From assembly GCF_003337555.1 (NCBI RefSeq), contig NZ_QPJK01000001.1:1302001-1366000 (forward strand): DNA of 64,000 nucleotides. Direction: 5' to 3'. Position numbers and translations under genes: made by a program. Positions 50,501 to 58,284 of the stretch are shown one piece after another (position 1 is the first letter of the stretch; each line of letters begins with the position of its first letter). The DNA comes from Pseudorhodoferax soli. GTDB taxonomy: Bacteria; Pseudomonadota; Gammaproteobacteria; Burkholderiales; Burkholderiaceae_C. The notes beneath the pieces were generated by a model. That model was not told the origin of the DNA. It saw only the letters and a list, made by a program, of their open reading frames with translations, and ran no database searches.

Positions 50501-51591
50501 CCCGCGACGGCGGCGAGTTGCGCCTGTCGGGCAACGTGCAATGGGACGCCGCGGCCGCCGACCAGTCCGGCATCGCCATGGACCTGAACGCCCAGCTGCG
50601 CAGCCTGCGCGTGCTGGTGCGCAGCGATCGCCAGGTCACGGTCTCGGGCCAGCTGCAGGCCGGCATGGCGCAGGGCCAGATCCGCGTGCGCGGCGCACTG
50701 ACGACCGACCGCGGCGTGATCATCCTGCCCGACGAGACCGCACCCACGCTGGGCAGCGACGTCAGCATCCGCTCGGCCGCCATCGACGCCGAGGCCCGCG
50801 CCCGCCAGGCGCGCGAGAAGGCCAGCGCCGACGCCGCCGCCGCCAAGCAGGCCAAGGCCCAGCCCGCCAAGCCGCCCGACATCGCCGTGAGCCTGGACAT
50901 GGGCCGCGACTTCGCGGTCCAGGGCCACGGCCTGACCACGCGCCTGGGCGGCAGGATCGACATCACCGCCAACGCCAACAGCGGTGGCCAGCCGCGCGTG
51001 ACGGGCGAGATCCAGACCGTGCAGGGCCGCTACCGGGCCTATGGCCAGCAGCTGGACGTGGAATCGGGCCTGGCGCGCTTCAACGGCCCCTACGACAACC
51101 CCTCGCTGGAGATCCTGGCCGTGCGGCCGAACCTGGAGCAGAAAGCCGGCGTGCGCATCACCGGCACGGCCCAAGCCCCGCGCGTGGCGCTGTACTCGTC
51201 GCCGCAGCTGACCGATGCCGAAACCCTGTCCTGGATGCTACTGGGCCGTTCCACGGCCGGCGGCGGCGCCGAGGCAGCCGTGATGCAGCAGGCCGCGCTG
51301 GCCTTGCTCGGTGGCTTCGGCCCCAAGGGAGGCGGCGGCAACTTCGCCAGCCGCTTCGGGCTGGACGAGATCGGCTTCAAAGGCCCGTCAACAGGTGAAG
51401 ACGCCAGCGGCTCGGCCCTGACGCTGGGCAAGCGCCTGACCGACCAGATCTACGTGACCTACGAGGCCAGCCTGGCCGGCAGCCTGGGAACGCTGTACAT
51501 CTTCTACGACCTCACACGCAACCTCGCGCTGCGCGGCCAGGCCGGTCTCAAGAGCGGTGTGGACCTGATCTACACGCTCAGCTACGACTGA
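47524..51591 (+). CDS. tamB: TamB inner-membrane translocation and assembly protein
   Basis: 1355-residue envelope-spanning protein. One membrane helix (about 22-45) anchors it in the inner membrane; the remainder is a long periplasmic beta-rich chain, expected to form the taco-shaped groove of the AsmA/TamB fold. The C-terminal DUF490 domain is recognised from DLNAQLRSLRVLVRSDRQVTVSGQL, RGALTTDRGVIILPDE and GEIQTVQGRYRAYGQQLDVESGLARFNGPYDNPSLEILA. Starts at the ATG overlapping tamA's TGA. It ends 41 bases before the tRNA-Arg. Confidence 0.95.
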   Translation: MASATPPASATPPQPRRRLLRALGWSAAGLGTAIVALGAYGWWWSGQPQSLPTVLSFASRYLPAGQTLQTRDVQGALRHGASIAWLRWESPAMAVEVNDLQLRWQLRPLLSRRVQIDQFQIGKLQLVPGTPQPETAPAEPLRQLTLPVEIELPFDVREIVYGADPAAPTLTVQALAGHYRYDAGSHQLRLDGVQVADGRYQGQVELQGAAPMAIDAQLRGEVRAPMVEGSAPLTVLAEAAVRGQLAQPDGQLKVTGQVAPVGGDDGMRATLDADIAPWQTQPVLRALADFQRIDAARFVPGAPRTDLSGTLRAGPVPSATPGAATAWQAELQARNALPGPWDQKRLPLAGVQATARLDGQDWTVPQAELELGKGRIALQASYTPQPMRWQAEARIERVQPALLYSTLDGTPVSGTAKADQQDAVVRFDAGLQAAAAARTGAPAAPRLDLLQARGLYRTATQQLELDALRIDAGPARVAGQLRAQLDTRAGAGKLEVQAPGLQAQLEGDIAATRGQAQARVNLRDAASLQRWLSSLPGLEKAFAGTSVAGNAQMDLRWQGGWAQLQQQLAQPSTVQRGLAVELALDAPRLDLQLPGSDPATPQSIALRGIAARLSGSPADAQLAVDGRAAMGPQQFRLRTRASGGIAGRDQWRLAISELQASASGVAGGTEKQPWQLALQQPLSAMLRRGTSPLWQLDASASSATLQGPGPDALQLQWQPLLLAQTAGGPTPAWQVRGSGRVLGLSMAWAEALAPQMAQSGISGDLVFDGDWNIDTTGPLRASARLARRSGDLLVRAGEGALVRRIHTEGTGTARETTIDNGRPADAPATPAGIQRAELVLNAQGDDVRAQLFWNSTRAGEAQADVRTRIATAGGSFAWPENAPLTGRLTARVPNVGVWSMFAPPAWRIDGTLAADAALTGTRSAPQWNGTLSADGLAVRAAVEGVELQDGRMRARLQGNRLTLDELTLKGGSASRVRIAGPAGNLSTVSSEAARDGGELRLSGNVQWDAAAADQSGIAMDLNAQLRSLRVLVRSDRQVTVSGQLQAGMAQGQIRVRGALTTDRGVIILPDETAPTLGSDVSIRSAAIDAEARARQAREKASADAAAAKQAKAQPAKPPDIAVSLDMGRDFAVQGHGLTTRLGGRIDITANANSGGQPRVTGEIQTVQGRYRAYGQQLDVESGLARFNGPYDNPSLEILAVRPNLEQKAGVRITGTAQAPRVALYSSPQLTDAETLSWMLLGRSTAGGGAEAAVMQQAALALLGGFGPKGGGGNFASRFGLDEIGFKGPSTGEDASGSALTLGKRLTDQIYVTYEASLAGSLGTLYIFYDLTRNLALRGQAGLKSGVDLIYTLSYD

Positions 51592-51614
51592 CCAGCCGGC
51601 CCGGTGCGGCCCCC

Positions 51615-51620
51615 TACAAT
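51615..51620 (+). promoter_or_regulatory. Probable -10 of the tRNA-Arg promoter
   Basis: TACAAT 12 bases before the mature tRNA end, in the short gap after tamB. A clear -35 is not seen; it would fall near the tamB stop codon. Confidence 0.45.
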
Positions 51621-51632
51621 GCGCGCCCGCGC

Positions 51633-51707
51633 CTCCTCGTAGTTCAATGGATAGAACGAGTGCCTCCTAAGCGCTAGATACAGGTTCGATTCCTGTCGAG
51701 GGGACCA
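51633..51707 (+). tRNA. tRNA-Arg (anticodon CCU)
   Basis: Complete cloverleaf read by hand: acceptor CTCCTCG with CGAGGGG, D stem GTTC/GAAC, anticodon stem AGTGC/GCGCT with loop CTCCTAA (anticodon CCT at 51666-51668), four-base variable loop, T stem ACAGG/CCTGT with loop TTCGATT, discriminator A, and an encoded CCA. It reads the rare arginine codon AGG. Genes for this tRNA are frequent integration sites of genomic islands. Confidence 0.95.
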
Positions 51708-51913
51708 GATCGAAGGCCGCGGCAGCACCTTGCCCCCGGCCTTTTTTCTTTGCCTGCCGCAAGCCCACCTGCGGGCGAGAAGCATCCGTCCACCGGGCGA
51801 CATCTGCTCCTACAGCACTGTCATGCTTTCGCCGCATTTCTTGCATGCGCCTGGCGTGCAGCATCGCCTGGATGCACAAGTCCGCTCCCACCTGCCTGCA
51901 GCCCGAAGAGGCC

Positions 51914-52564
51914 ATGGGCATGCAGGCACGGCGCCTCGGCCGGGCTCGCATGGCGCTCTTGGTTGCGCTGGTCGCCAGCCTCCCGGTCGCCTTCGCGATG
52001 CCGGCCCGTTGGGGCTGGGAGAACAGCTGGATCGAGAACGCGCAGGTGTTCGTGCTGGTCGGTGGGTTCGCCGCCTGCGTTGCTTCCATGCGCCGCGCAA
52101 GCGGAAGATCGGACCGTGCCCTGTGGCTCGGCATCGCGCCGATCTGGTTGTTGATCGCCGCCCGGGAGCTCAGCTGGGGCGCGGTGTTCGCAGACCCGAT
52201 CGCCTTCACGGCCGACGGCCCGCAGTTCTCATCCAACACGCTTTGGTTCAAGCACTACGTGTACGGCATCGCCGGGGTTGTCCTCGCGGCATGTGCCTTG
52301 TTGCTTGCCGTCGCTCGGCTCGACCGGGTCATCGGCCGCATGCTCCGCGCCGGCACGTTTCCGTGGGCGGAGACGCTGGTGGTTCTGCTGGTCGCCCTGG
52401 CCTCCTCGCTTGCGGAAGGGCACCTGGGTCTTGACGCCGACTTCCTGGGCGCCCAGGCGCAGGTGATGGAGGAGCTGGTTGAACTCGTGGGTTACCTGGC
52501 ACTGGTCCTCGCGCAGGGGTGGGTGGCCTGGGCCACCCGTGCCATGGCGGACAACGGCCACTGA
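51914..52564 (+). CDS. Polytopic membrane protein of unknown function
   Basis: 216 residues from the ATG at 51914 (GAAGAG upstream); an in-frame ATG at 51845 would add 23. About six membrane helices, with conserved-looking polar motifs between them: ARELSWGAVF (about 98-107) and VMEELVELVGYL near the C-terminus. A RELSWG-type motif occurs in some uncharacterised membrane proteins, but I cannot assign a family. It follows the tRNA by about 200 bases in which I see no other gene. Confidence 0.65.
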   Translation: MGMQARRLGRARMALLVALVASLPVAFAMPARWGWENSWIENAQVFVLVGGFAACVASMRRASGRSDRALWLGIAPIWLLIAARELSWGAVFADPIAFTADGPQFSSNTLWFKHYVYGIAGVVLAACALLLAVARLDRVIGRMLRAGTFPWAETLVVLLVALASSLAEGHLGLDADFLGAQAQVMEELVELVGYLALVLAQGWVAWATRAMADNGH

Positions 52565-52635
52565 CGCGCGAGGGTTTGCTGGACGCGAAGCCCCAGTGCC
52601 ACGGCCGCCGTGCATGCCTGAACCGTGCAGCGGGC

Positions 52636-53976
52636 TCAGCTCATTTCCGCCAGCGCCTCCTTGACGCCCTCTTCGCGCAGCGGAAAGTCCGCGCCCTCCA
52701 GATGCAGCGCCGCATCCCCGGGCGTCGGCGTCGAGCACTCCTTGTAGATGACCCCGTCCTTCATGACCAGCTGGATCTTCGCCGGATCGGTGAGGAGGGA
52801 CAGGTCCTGCAGCGGGTCGCCGTCGACCAGCACGATGTCGGCGGTGTAGCCGGCCTTCAGCTTGCCCAGCGCATCGGGCTGCATCATGATCTCGCCGCCC
52901 AGCGCGGTCGCCGACAGCAGCGCTTCCTTGGGCGTCATGCCGATGTAGTCGACAAAGTACTGCAGGTCGTTGGCATTGGTGCCGTGCGGCATCCACGCGA
53001 AACCGTAGTCGCCGCCGGGCAGGATGCGGATGCCGCGCTTGTGCATCTTGCGCAGGCTCTGCGCCGCCACCTCCAACTCGCGCTTGTAGCCCATCTGCGT
53101 TGCCACGGCTTCGGTGATGCCGTACTCCGCCGCGTTGTAGGTGGTGCGCACCAGCCAGCCGATGCCGGGCGCGACGAAATGCCTGTCCTTGGCGGCCTCG
53201 AGCATGTCCAGCGCTTCCTCGTCGGCGAAGCTGGCGTGGTAGACCATCTCGATGCCATGGCGCACGCACAGCTTGACCGACTCGCTGGAGCGGGCGTGCG
53301 CCGCGACGCGCTTGCCGTAGCGCTTGGCCTCGCGCGACAGCATGGCCACTTCCTCTTCGGAGAACGGCGACATCTCGGCCGGCAGGCCGGCGATGTACTC
53401 GCCCGACAGGTTGATCTTCAGATGGTCGACGCCGTACTTGATGAAGGTGCGCGCCGAGCGGCGGATTTCCTCGGGGCCGCTGCAGACGCTGCCGAAGCTC
53501 AGCTCCTCGAAGGGCATGTGCGGCAGCGTGTTGTCACCCAGCGCGCCGATGGTCGTGATCTCCTGCGAGCCGGCCAGGTAGCGCGGGCCCGGGAACTCGC
53601 CAGCGTCGATGGCATTGCGCAGCACCACGTCCAGCCGGGGCTTGGCGGCGGCCGCGCCGATGGCCGACGTCCAGCCCATGTCCAGGTAGCGCCTGGCCAC
53701 GCGCACGCACCAGAGCATGTGCTCCTCCGGCGGCATGAACTGGATGGCCGCCAGCGAGGGCTGGTCGTTCCAGGAGAAATGGGTGTGGGCTTCCGTCATG
53801 CCGGGCATCAGGAAGCGGCCACGGCCTTCGAACACGCGCGCCCCTTCGGTGCCGACTTTCTCCGGTGCCCGGGCGACCTGGACGATCTTCTTGTCCTCGA
53901 CCAGCACGTCGCCCAGGTACGGGTCTTCGCCGGTGCCGTCGAAGATGCGAACGTTCGTGAATGCATACCGCGTCAT
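52636..53976 (-). CDS. Amidohydrolase-superfamily enzyme (imidazolonepropionase-like)
   Basis: 446 residues with the metal-dependent TIM-barrel: first metal motif EAHTHFSW (about 63-70), carboxylated-Lys region (YGVDHLKINLSGEYIAG), HARSSESVK and HASFADEEAL for later His ligands, and GGDYGFAWMPHGTNA near the end with the catalytic Asp. The family includes prolidases, ochratoxinase and other amide/lactone hydrolases. It is the last gene of an operon with an FAH-family enzyme and an alpha/beta hydrolase, suggesting hydrolysis of an amide or lactone in that pathway. Confidence 0.9.
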   Translation of the reverse strand: MTRYAFTNVRIFDGTGEDPYLGDVLVEDKKIVQVARAPEKVGTEGARVFEGRGRFLMPGMTEAHTHFSWNDQPSLAAIQFMPPEEHMLWCVRVARRYLDMGWTSAIGAAAAKPRLDVVLRNAIDAGEFPGPRYLAGSQEITTIGALGDNTLPHMPFEELSFGSVCSGPEEIRRSARTFIKYGVDHLKINLSGEYIAGLPAEMSPFSEEEVAMLSREAKRYGKRVAAHARSSESVKLCVRHGIEMVYHASFADEEALDMLEAAKDRHFVAPGIGWLVRTTYNAAEYGITEAVATQMGYKRELEVAAQSLRKMHKRGIRILPGGDYGFAWMPHGTNANDLQYFVDYIGMTPKEALLSATALGGEIMMQPDALGKLKAGYTADIVLVDGDPLQDLSLLTDPAKIQLVMKDGVIYKECSTPTPGDAALHLEGADFPLREEGVKEALAEMS

Positions 53977-54049
53977 GTCTGTCTCCTTGACCTGTGGTCA
54001 CGTGGGGTTCCCGGCGGGGGCCCGGGAGGGTTTGCGAACGAGGGGCGAC

Positions 54050-54832
54050 TCAGCGCAGGCGCGCGTGGAAAGCTTGCAGTTCGTGGGCACACCGCTCGGG
54101 CTGCTCCAGCGTGGTCCAGTGGCCGCAGCCGGGCAGCACGACCACGCTGGCACGGGCGAGCCGCTGCGCCATCGCCTGGACGCTCGGTGCCGGTGCCACG
54201 CCATCCTGGTCGCCGGTCACCAGCAGCACCGGCACATCGATCGCCTCCAGGGCGGCGGACTGCGCCGCGGCCAAGGCCCCGCAGCTCTGGGCATAGCCCT
54301 CGGGCGGCTGCCGCATGATTAGTTCACGCACCGCGGCGAGGACGACCGGGCGCTCGGCCCGGGTCTCCTTGCCCGTGGCACCCTGCACGATGGCGTCGGC
54401 GATGTCCTGCATGGCGGCCGCACCCTGGCGGGCCAGCGCAGCGCGCGCCCGGATGTTGGGGCGCGCCGCGTCTGGGGGCGCGACCAGCGGGCCGAACAGC
54501 GCCAGCGAGCGCACCAGCTCCGGCTGGGCAACAGCAAGATGCTGGGCCACGATGGTGCCCAGCGAATGCGCAACGATGTGCACGGACTTCAGGCCCAGCG
54601 CGCGCGCCAGGGCGGCCATGGAGTCGGCAAGGCCCTCGACGGACAGCGCGCCGGCGGGCAGTGCCGAGCGCGCGCTGCCGGGCAGATCGGGGGCGATGCG
54701 CTGGAAGGACTGCAGCGCGCCCGCGATGGGCGTCCACACGTTGGACGAGCCGCCGAGGCCGTGGATGCACAAGACGGCGTCGCCCTCCCCTGCGATGTCG
54801 ACGGCCATGCCGTGGATGAACTGGGTGGCCAT
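54050..54832 (-). CDS. Alpha/beta-fold hydrolase
   Basis: 260 residues. The oxyanion segment CIHGLGGSSNVW, nucleophile elbow VHIVAHSLGTIVAQHLA (Ser in HSLG), acid residue region LLVTGDQDGVAPA and catalytic His in LPGCGHWTTLEQPERC identify a complete hydrolase. Relatives include meta-cleavage-product and enol-lactone hydrolases; substrate not decided. It lies between the FAH gene (5-base gap) and the amidohydrolase gene. Confidence 0.9.
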   Translation of the reverse strand: MATQFIHGMAVDIAGEGDAVLCIHGLGGSSNVWTPIAGALQSFQRIAPDLPGSARSALPAGALSVEGLADSMAALARALGLKSVHIVAHSLGTIVAQHLAVAQPELVRSLALFGPLVAPPDAARPNIRARAALARQGAAAMQDIADAIVQGATGKETRAERPVVLAAVRELIMRQPPEGYAQSCGALAAAQSAALEAIDVPVLLVTGDQDGVAPAPSVQAMAQRLARASVVVLPGCGHWTTLEQPERCAHELQAFHARLR

Positions 54833-54837
54833 GGCGC

Positions 54838-55707
54838 TCAGATGAATTTGTTCTCGATGGCGCCGAGGCGGTCGACCTCGATGCGCACGGTGTCGCCAGC
54901 GCGCAGGTAGCGCGGGGGCTTCAGGCCCATGCCCACGCCGGCCGGCGTGCCGGTGGCGATGACGTCGCCCGGGTACAACGTGATGCCGCGCGAGATGGTT
55001 TCGATGAGCGTCGGGATGTCGAAGATCATGTTCTCGGTCGGGCCGTCCTGGCGCAGCTCGCCGTTGACCCAGCAGCGCACGCGCGTCCTGGTGCCGTCCA
55101 ACTCGTCGGCCGTGACGATCCACGGGCCCATGGGGCAGAAGGTGTCGAACGACTTGCCCATGTCCCACTGCTGGTGCCGCATCTGCACATCGCGCGCGGT
55201 CACGTCGTTGACGATCGTGTAGCCGAACACATGCGCCAGCGCTGCCGTCTTGGCGATGTTCTTGCCGCCCTTGCCGATGACGACGGCCAGTTCGGCCTCG
55301 TAGTCGATCTGTTCGGAGACTTCGCTCGGCACATGGACCGCATCGTGCGGCCCCACCACGCACTCTGGCACCTTGGTGAACACGATCGGCCAGGCTTCGG
55401 GGTTGGCGTCGTTGTCCTTGAAGACCGATGCCGAGAGCTCCTTCGCATGTGCGTGGTAGTTGCGCCCCACGCACCAGATGTTGCGGCGTGGTCTGGGCAG
55501 CGGCGCGTTCAGCTGCACATCCTCGACATGGAAGCGGCGCTCTGTTGCAGCGGGCAGCGGCTTGCCCTCGGCCAGTGCCTGGATGATGGGCAGCACGCCA
55601 TATGCGGCCTGCGCGCCCGGCACGTCGAGCGCGGTGATGGTGTGTCCGGTAGGGTCGACCAGGCCGACATGGGAATGCCCGTCGGCAGTGAATGCAGCAA
55701 GACGCAT
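54838..55707 (-). CDS. Fumarylacetoacetate hydrolase-family protein
   Basis: 289 residues with the full FAH fold: RRNIWCVGRNYHAHAKEL, the acidic metal pair in DYEAELAVVIGKGGKNI, GYTIVNDVTARDVQ and LYPGDVIATGTPAGVGMGLKPP. The ATG at 55707 has GGAG upstream. First gene of the operon; 212 bases from the divergent AraC-type regulator. Similar in type to the FAH protein at 25.1 kb but not a close copy, so the two serve different pathways. Confidence 0.9.
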   Translation of the reverse strand: MRLAAFTADGHSHVGLVDPTGHTITALDVPGAQAAYGVLPIIQALAEGKPLPAATERRFHVEDVQLNAPLPRPRRNIWCVGRNYHAHAKELSASVFKDNDANPEAWPIVFTKVPECVVGPHDAVHVPSEVSEQIDYEAELAVVIGKGGKNIAKTAALAHVFGYTIVNDVTARDVQMRHQQWDMGKSFDTFCPMGPWIVTADELDGTRTRVRCWVNGELRQDGPTENMIFDIPTLIETISRGITLYPGDVIATGTPAGVGMGLKPPRYLRAGDTVRIEVDRLGAIENKFI

Positions 55708-55919
55708 GGGTGCTCCAGAAGGTTGCGGGACGGCCTGCCTGCCTTGCGGGACAGCACAGAACGTTGGCAAAACTTTAGGGGCCGCCCGCCCGGCGCGCTT
55801 ATCGCCGAGTCGCCCGGCGTATCAAAGAGTCAGGTGCATTCCTCAGGGCTTACCCGAGTGGCCTGACGTCGACGCCAACCAGGGCACCAGAATCCGCGCC
55901 ACGTTGTGGGAGCTTGGGC

Positions 55920-56768
55920 ATGGCAGAGGCGTACGCACTTCACGAAGGAGCCTTCGGCACGGCCATCGTGCTGGAGTTGCGGGGCAACCTCGTACCGCAC
56001 GCGCACTCGGAAGCGCAAATCGCCTTCTGGCTGGGCGGGGCGCGCGGCACCGCCCGTGTCGGCGATGAACGCGTCGACTACAGCGAAGACCTGGCGCTCG
56101 GTGTCAACGCCTTTGAGTCGCACGACTTCGCCTTGCGCGAGGACGGCGGGGTCGCGGTGTTCCTCGTCTTCATGGTGCGGCACGAGTGGCTCAAGGAGCG
56201 GGCCGACGCCGCGCGGCGCGGGTTCCGCTTCGCGACCCCCAGGGTCCACATCGACGCAGCGCTGCGCCGTGCCTGCTGGCAGGTGCTGGACCTGATCCTT
56301 TCGGCGCAATCGCCACGCGCCGCGGTCGACGACCAGGTGGAGCGCCTGCTGGAGGCCGCCACCGATGCCGCCAACGAGGTGGTGCCGCGGCCGCACATCG
56401 CGCTGGGCGCATCGCTGGACCAGCGTCTGCGCGCGGCCATCGCGCACATGCGCGAACACGTCTCCGACAAGGCCACGATCGATGAGATCGCCGGCCGCGT
56501 CGGCCTGTCGCGCGGGCACCTGTTCGCACTGTTCCGCGAGCAACTGAACACGACGCCCCAGGTGTTTTGGAGCGCGGTGCGGGTGGAAGAGGCGATGCGG
56601 CGTGTCGGAGACGGTGCGCCGCTCACCGACGTCGCGCTCGATCTCGGTTTCTCGGCACCCGGCAACTTCTCGCGCTTTTTCAAGGAGCACACCGGCGTGT
56701 CGCCCTCGATCTTCCGGCGGGCCGTGCGCGCGCCGCTGCCATCGACCGTGACGGGCGTTCCGCGGTAG
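55920..56768 (+). CDS. AraC-family transcriptional regulator
   Basis: 282 residues from the ATG at 55920 with GGGAG upstream; a TTG six bases before is rejected. The N-terminal part is a cupin-like sensor (VPHAHSEAQIAFWLGG). The C-terminal 100 residues hold the two helix-turn-helix motifs: IDEIAGRVGLSRGHLFALFREQLN and PLTDVALDLGFSAPGNFSRFFKEHTGVSPS. Divergent from the FAH-hydrolase-amidohydrolase operon, which it presumably activates in response to a pathway compound. Confidence 0.93.
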   Translation: MAEAYALHEGAFGTAIVLELRGNLVPHAHSEAQIAFWLGGARGTARVGDERVDYSEDLALGVNAFESHDFALREDGGVAVFLVFMVRHEWLKERADAARRGFRFATPRVHIDAALRRACWQVLDLILSAQSPRAAVDDQVERLLEAATDAANEVVPRPHIALGASLDQRLRAAIAHMREHVSDKATIDEIAGRVGLSRGHLFALFREQLNTTPQVFWSAVRVEEAMRRVGDGAPLTDVALDLGFSAPGNFSRFFKEHTGVSPSIFRRAVRAPLPSTVTGVPR

Positions 56769-57257
56769 GCGTCGCTGTTTGCACTGAACCATGCGAGCCG
56801 CAAGAAGCGCAGGCGGGGCTGCCCGCCAGGGCGCGCCATGCAGCTCACGACCGCAGAGCCGCTCGCCGTGCACCGCGTTGCCGCGTCGGCAACCAAGGGA
56901 GCATTGGCTCGCACGGTGCGTTCCCGAAGTCGTCACGCGCTGTAGGACATGTCCGATGACGGCCTGCCTGACACCATGCCAAGCCCGTCACCATGGGCTC
57001 TGGCCTCGCCATCTCGCCGATCCTGCTCCGCTGCATGCGGCTCGGCAGCGAAAAACTGGGTCCGGCACCGACGGAGGTCAGCCTTCGCGTCTGTTTGTGT
57101 AGGAATACTGTTCTCCATTGTCGGAAGTTTCCTACATCGAGTTTGCAATCGTTACAAGAGAGCAAACGTTACAAAGCGTCGATTTTTTTGACATCCAGCC
57201 CTCATCTGTCACGTATTGGTGCGCTAAGTGCCTGCCACTAGGCGCAAAAAGCGGACA
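56769..57257. other. Gene-free regulatory stretch before the PEP-CTERM gene
   Basis: No gene with family support. The right half becomes AT-rich. It carries an inverted repeat TGTAGGAA (57098-57105) with TTCCTACA (57129-57136), and two direct repeats CGTTACAA (57150-57157 and 57167-57174) 17 bases apart. These lie about 85-160 bases upstream of the sigma-54-like promoter, the usual distance for an enhancer-binding protein. Confidence 0.6.
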
Positions 57258-57271
57258 GGCACGGCATTTGC
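57258..57271 (+). promoter_or_regulatory. Sigma-54-like promoter of the PEP-CTERM gene
   Basis: GGCACGGCATTTGC: the invariant GG and GC are ten bases apart, and the surrounding bases fit GGCACG-N4-TTGC; only the T before GG is A. Transcription would start near 57283, leaving a leader of about 47 bases before the ATG at 57330. RpoN and the PrsK/PrsR system are known to control PEP-CTERM genes in some beta-proteobacteria (from memory). Confidence 0.7.
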
Positions 57272-57329
57272 GCTTTTCCGTACTCGCTGGGTCGCAGACC
57301 TGTTCTTCCCCCTCCGCAAAGGAAATGCA

Positions 57330-58145
57330 ATGCGTTCTTTGAAACCAAGCCATGTCGCCCTGGCAGCCGCTGTTGCCCTGGCAACCTCGGCAGCAAGTGC
57401 CGCCCCCGTCGCCAACTGGACCTACGAGGTGACGAGCGCGTTCGACACGGACCCCGCTGCCACGACCTTCGTGAACTCGGGCACGAATCCGGGCCCCATC
57501 AATCCGTCCACCGGCTACTGGACCAGCTCGAACCTGCTGCAGTGGGGCCAGAACGATGGCAGCATCGCTGGCGGCACCCGCAGCGGCCTGGAAATCACGA
57601 ACTCGCCTTCCAATGGCGGAGTCGCCACCAATGGCGCTTTCGTCCCGGCCAACAGCTACACCCACTACAACAACGCCGCGCTGGGCGCCAACAGCTGGAC
57701 ACTGAGCACGACCAAGATCGACTCGACGCTGAGCCTGTCTGCCCCGGGCGTGGACAAGCTGTTCGAAACGTCCTACAGCGTGTACTTCACGGAGACGCCG
57801 AACCGCAACACCGGCTGCCCGTCCGCACCGGAAGCCAACCCCTGCAGCGACATCTTCGTGCTGGTGGGCGGCTTCGGCGAATCGTTCACCTACGACGGCT
57901 ACGAGTACAGCTTCCAGTTCATCTCCGACCCGGCATTCACCGAGCTGAGCGAAGCCCAGTGCGTCGCCGCCGGCTACCAGGCTGGCTGCTTCGGCTTCGC
58001 AACGCCTGAAGGCCAGGACTACACCGTGGACTTCGCGTTCCGCCTGGTCGCAACGGAAGTCCCCGAGCCCGCCACCCTCGCGCTGCTCGGCGCCGGCCTG
58101 CTGGGCATGGCGGGCCTGCGCCGTCGCCAACAGAACAAGCGCTGA
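57330..58145 (+). CDS. THxN-family PEP-CTERM protein
   Basis: 271 residues, exported and then sorted by an exosortase. A signal peptide (SHVALAAAVALATSAASAA) leads to a Ser/Thr/Asn/Gly-rich extracellular body containing THYN (about residue 111), the marker of the THxN group, and four late cysteines. The C-terminus is the PEP-CTERM tripartite tag: VPEPAT, a hydrophobic helix LALLGAGLLGMAGL, then RRRQQNKR. Such proteins are linked to exopolysaccharide and floc formation. AAAGGA is the ribosome site. No exosortase gene is in the window. Confidence 0.93.
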   Translation: MRSLKPSHVALAAAVALATSAASAAPVANWTYEVTSAFDTDPAATTFVNSGTNPGPINPSTGYWTSSNLLQWGQNDGSIAGGTRSGLEITNSPSNGGVATNGAFVPANSYTHYNNAALGANSWTLSTTKIDSTLSLSAPGVDKLFETSYSVYFTETPNRNTGCPSAPEANPCSDIFVLVGGFGESFTYDGYEYSFQFISDPAFTELSEAQCVAAGYQAGCFGFATPEGQDYTVDFAFRLVATEVPEPATLALLGAGLLGMAGLRRRQQNKR

Positions 58146-58164
58146 GCGCTCGGCTGTGCCAGCA

Positions 58165-58188
58165 AACCCCGCCTCGGCGGGGTTTTTT
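58165..58188 (+). terminator. Terminator of the PEP-CTERM gene
   Basis: Stem AACCCCGCC / GGCGGGGTT with a two-base loop and six T, 20 bases after the stop codon. Confidence 0.9.
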
Positions 58189-58284
58189 CTGGCGGGCGGC
58201 GTAGGGATCGCAGATGACGCAAGGGAAGAATGCGCGGCCTAGAATTCGGCGCAGCTCCGCGCCCGAACCAACCAGGATGTCACC

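Noticed and set aside
45616-51591. A 1991-codon frame that could be a TamA-TamB fusion
   Set aside because: It is the tamB frame extended upstream through tamA in another frame. The tamA reading frame has clear POTRA and barrel signatures, and the ATG at 47524 is coupled to its stop.
56791-57165. Short open frames in the gap before the PEP-CTERM gene
   Set aside because: Low-complexity Arg/Ala-rich products on both strands with no ribosome site or homology pattern. The region reads better as regulatory DNA.
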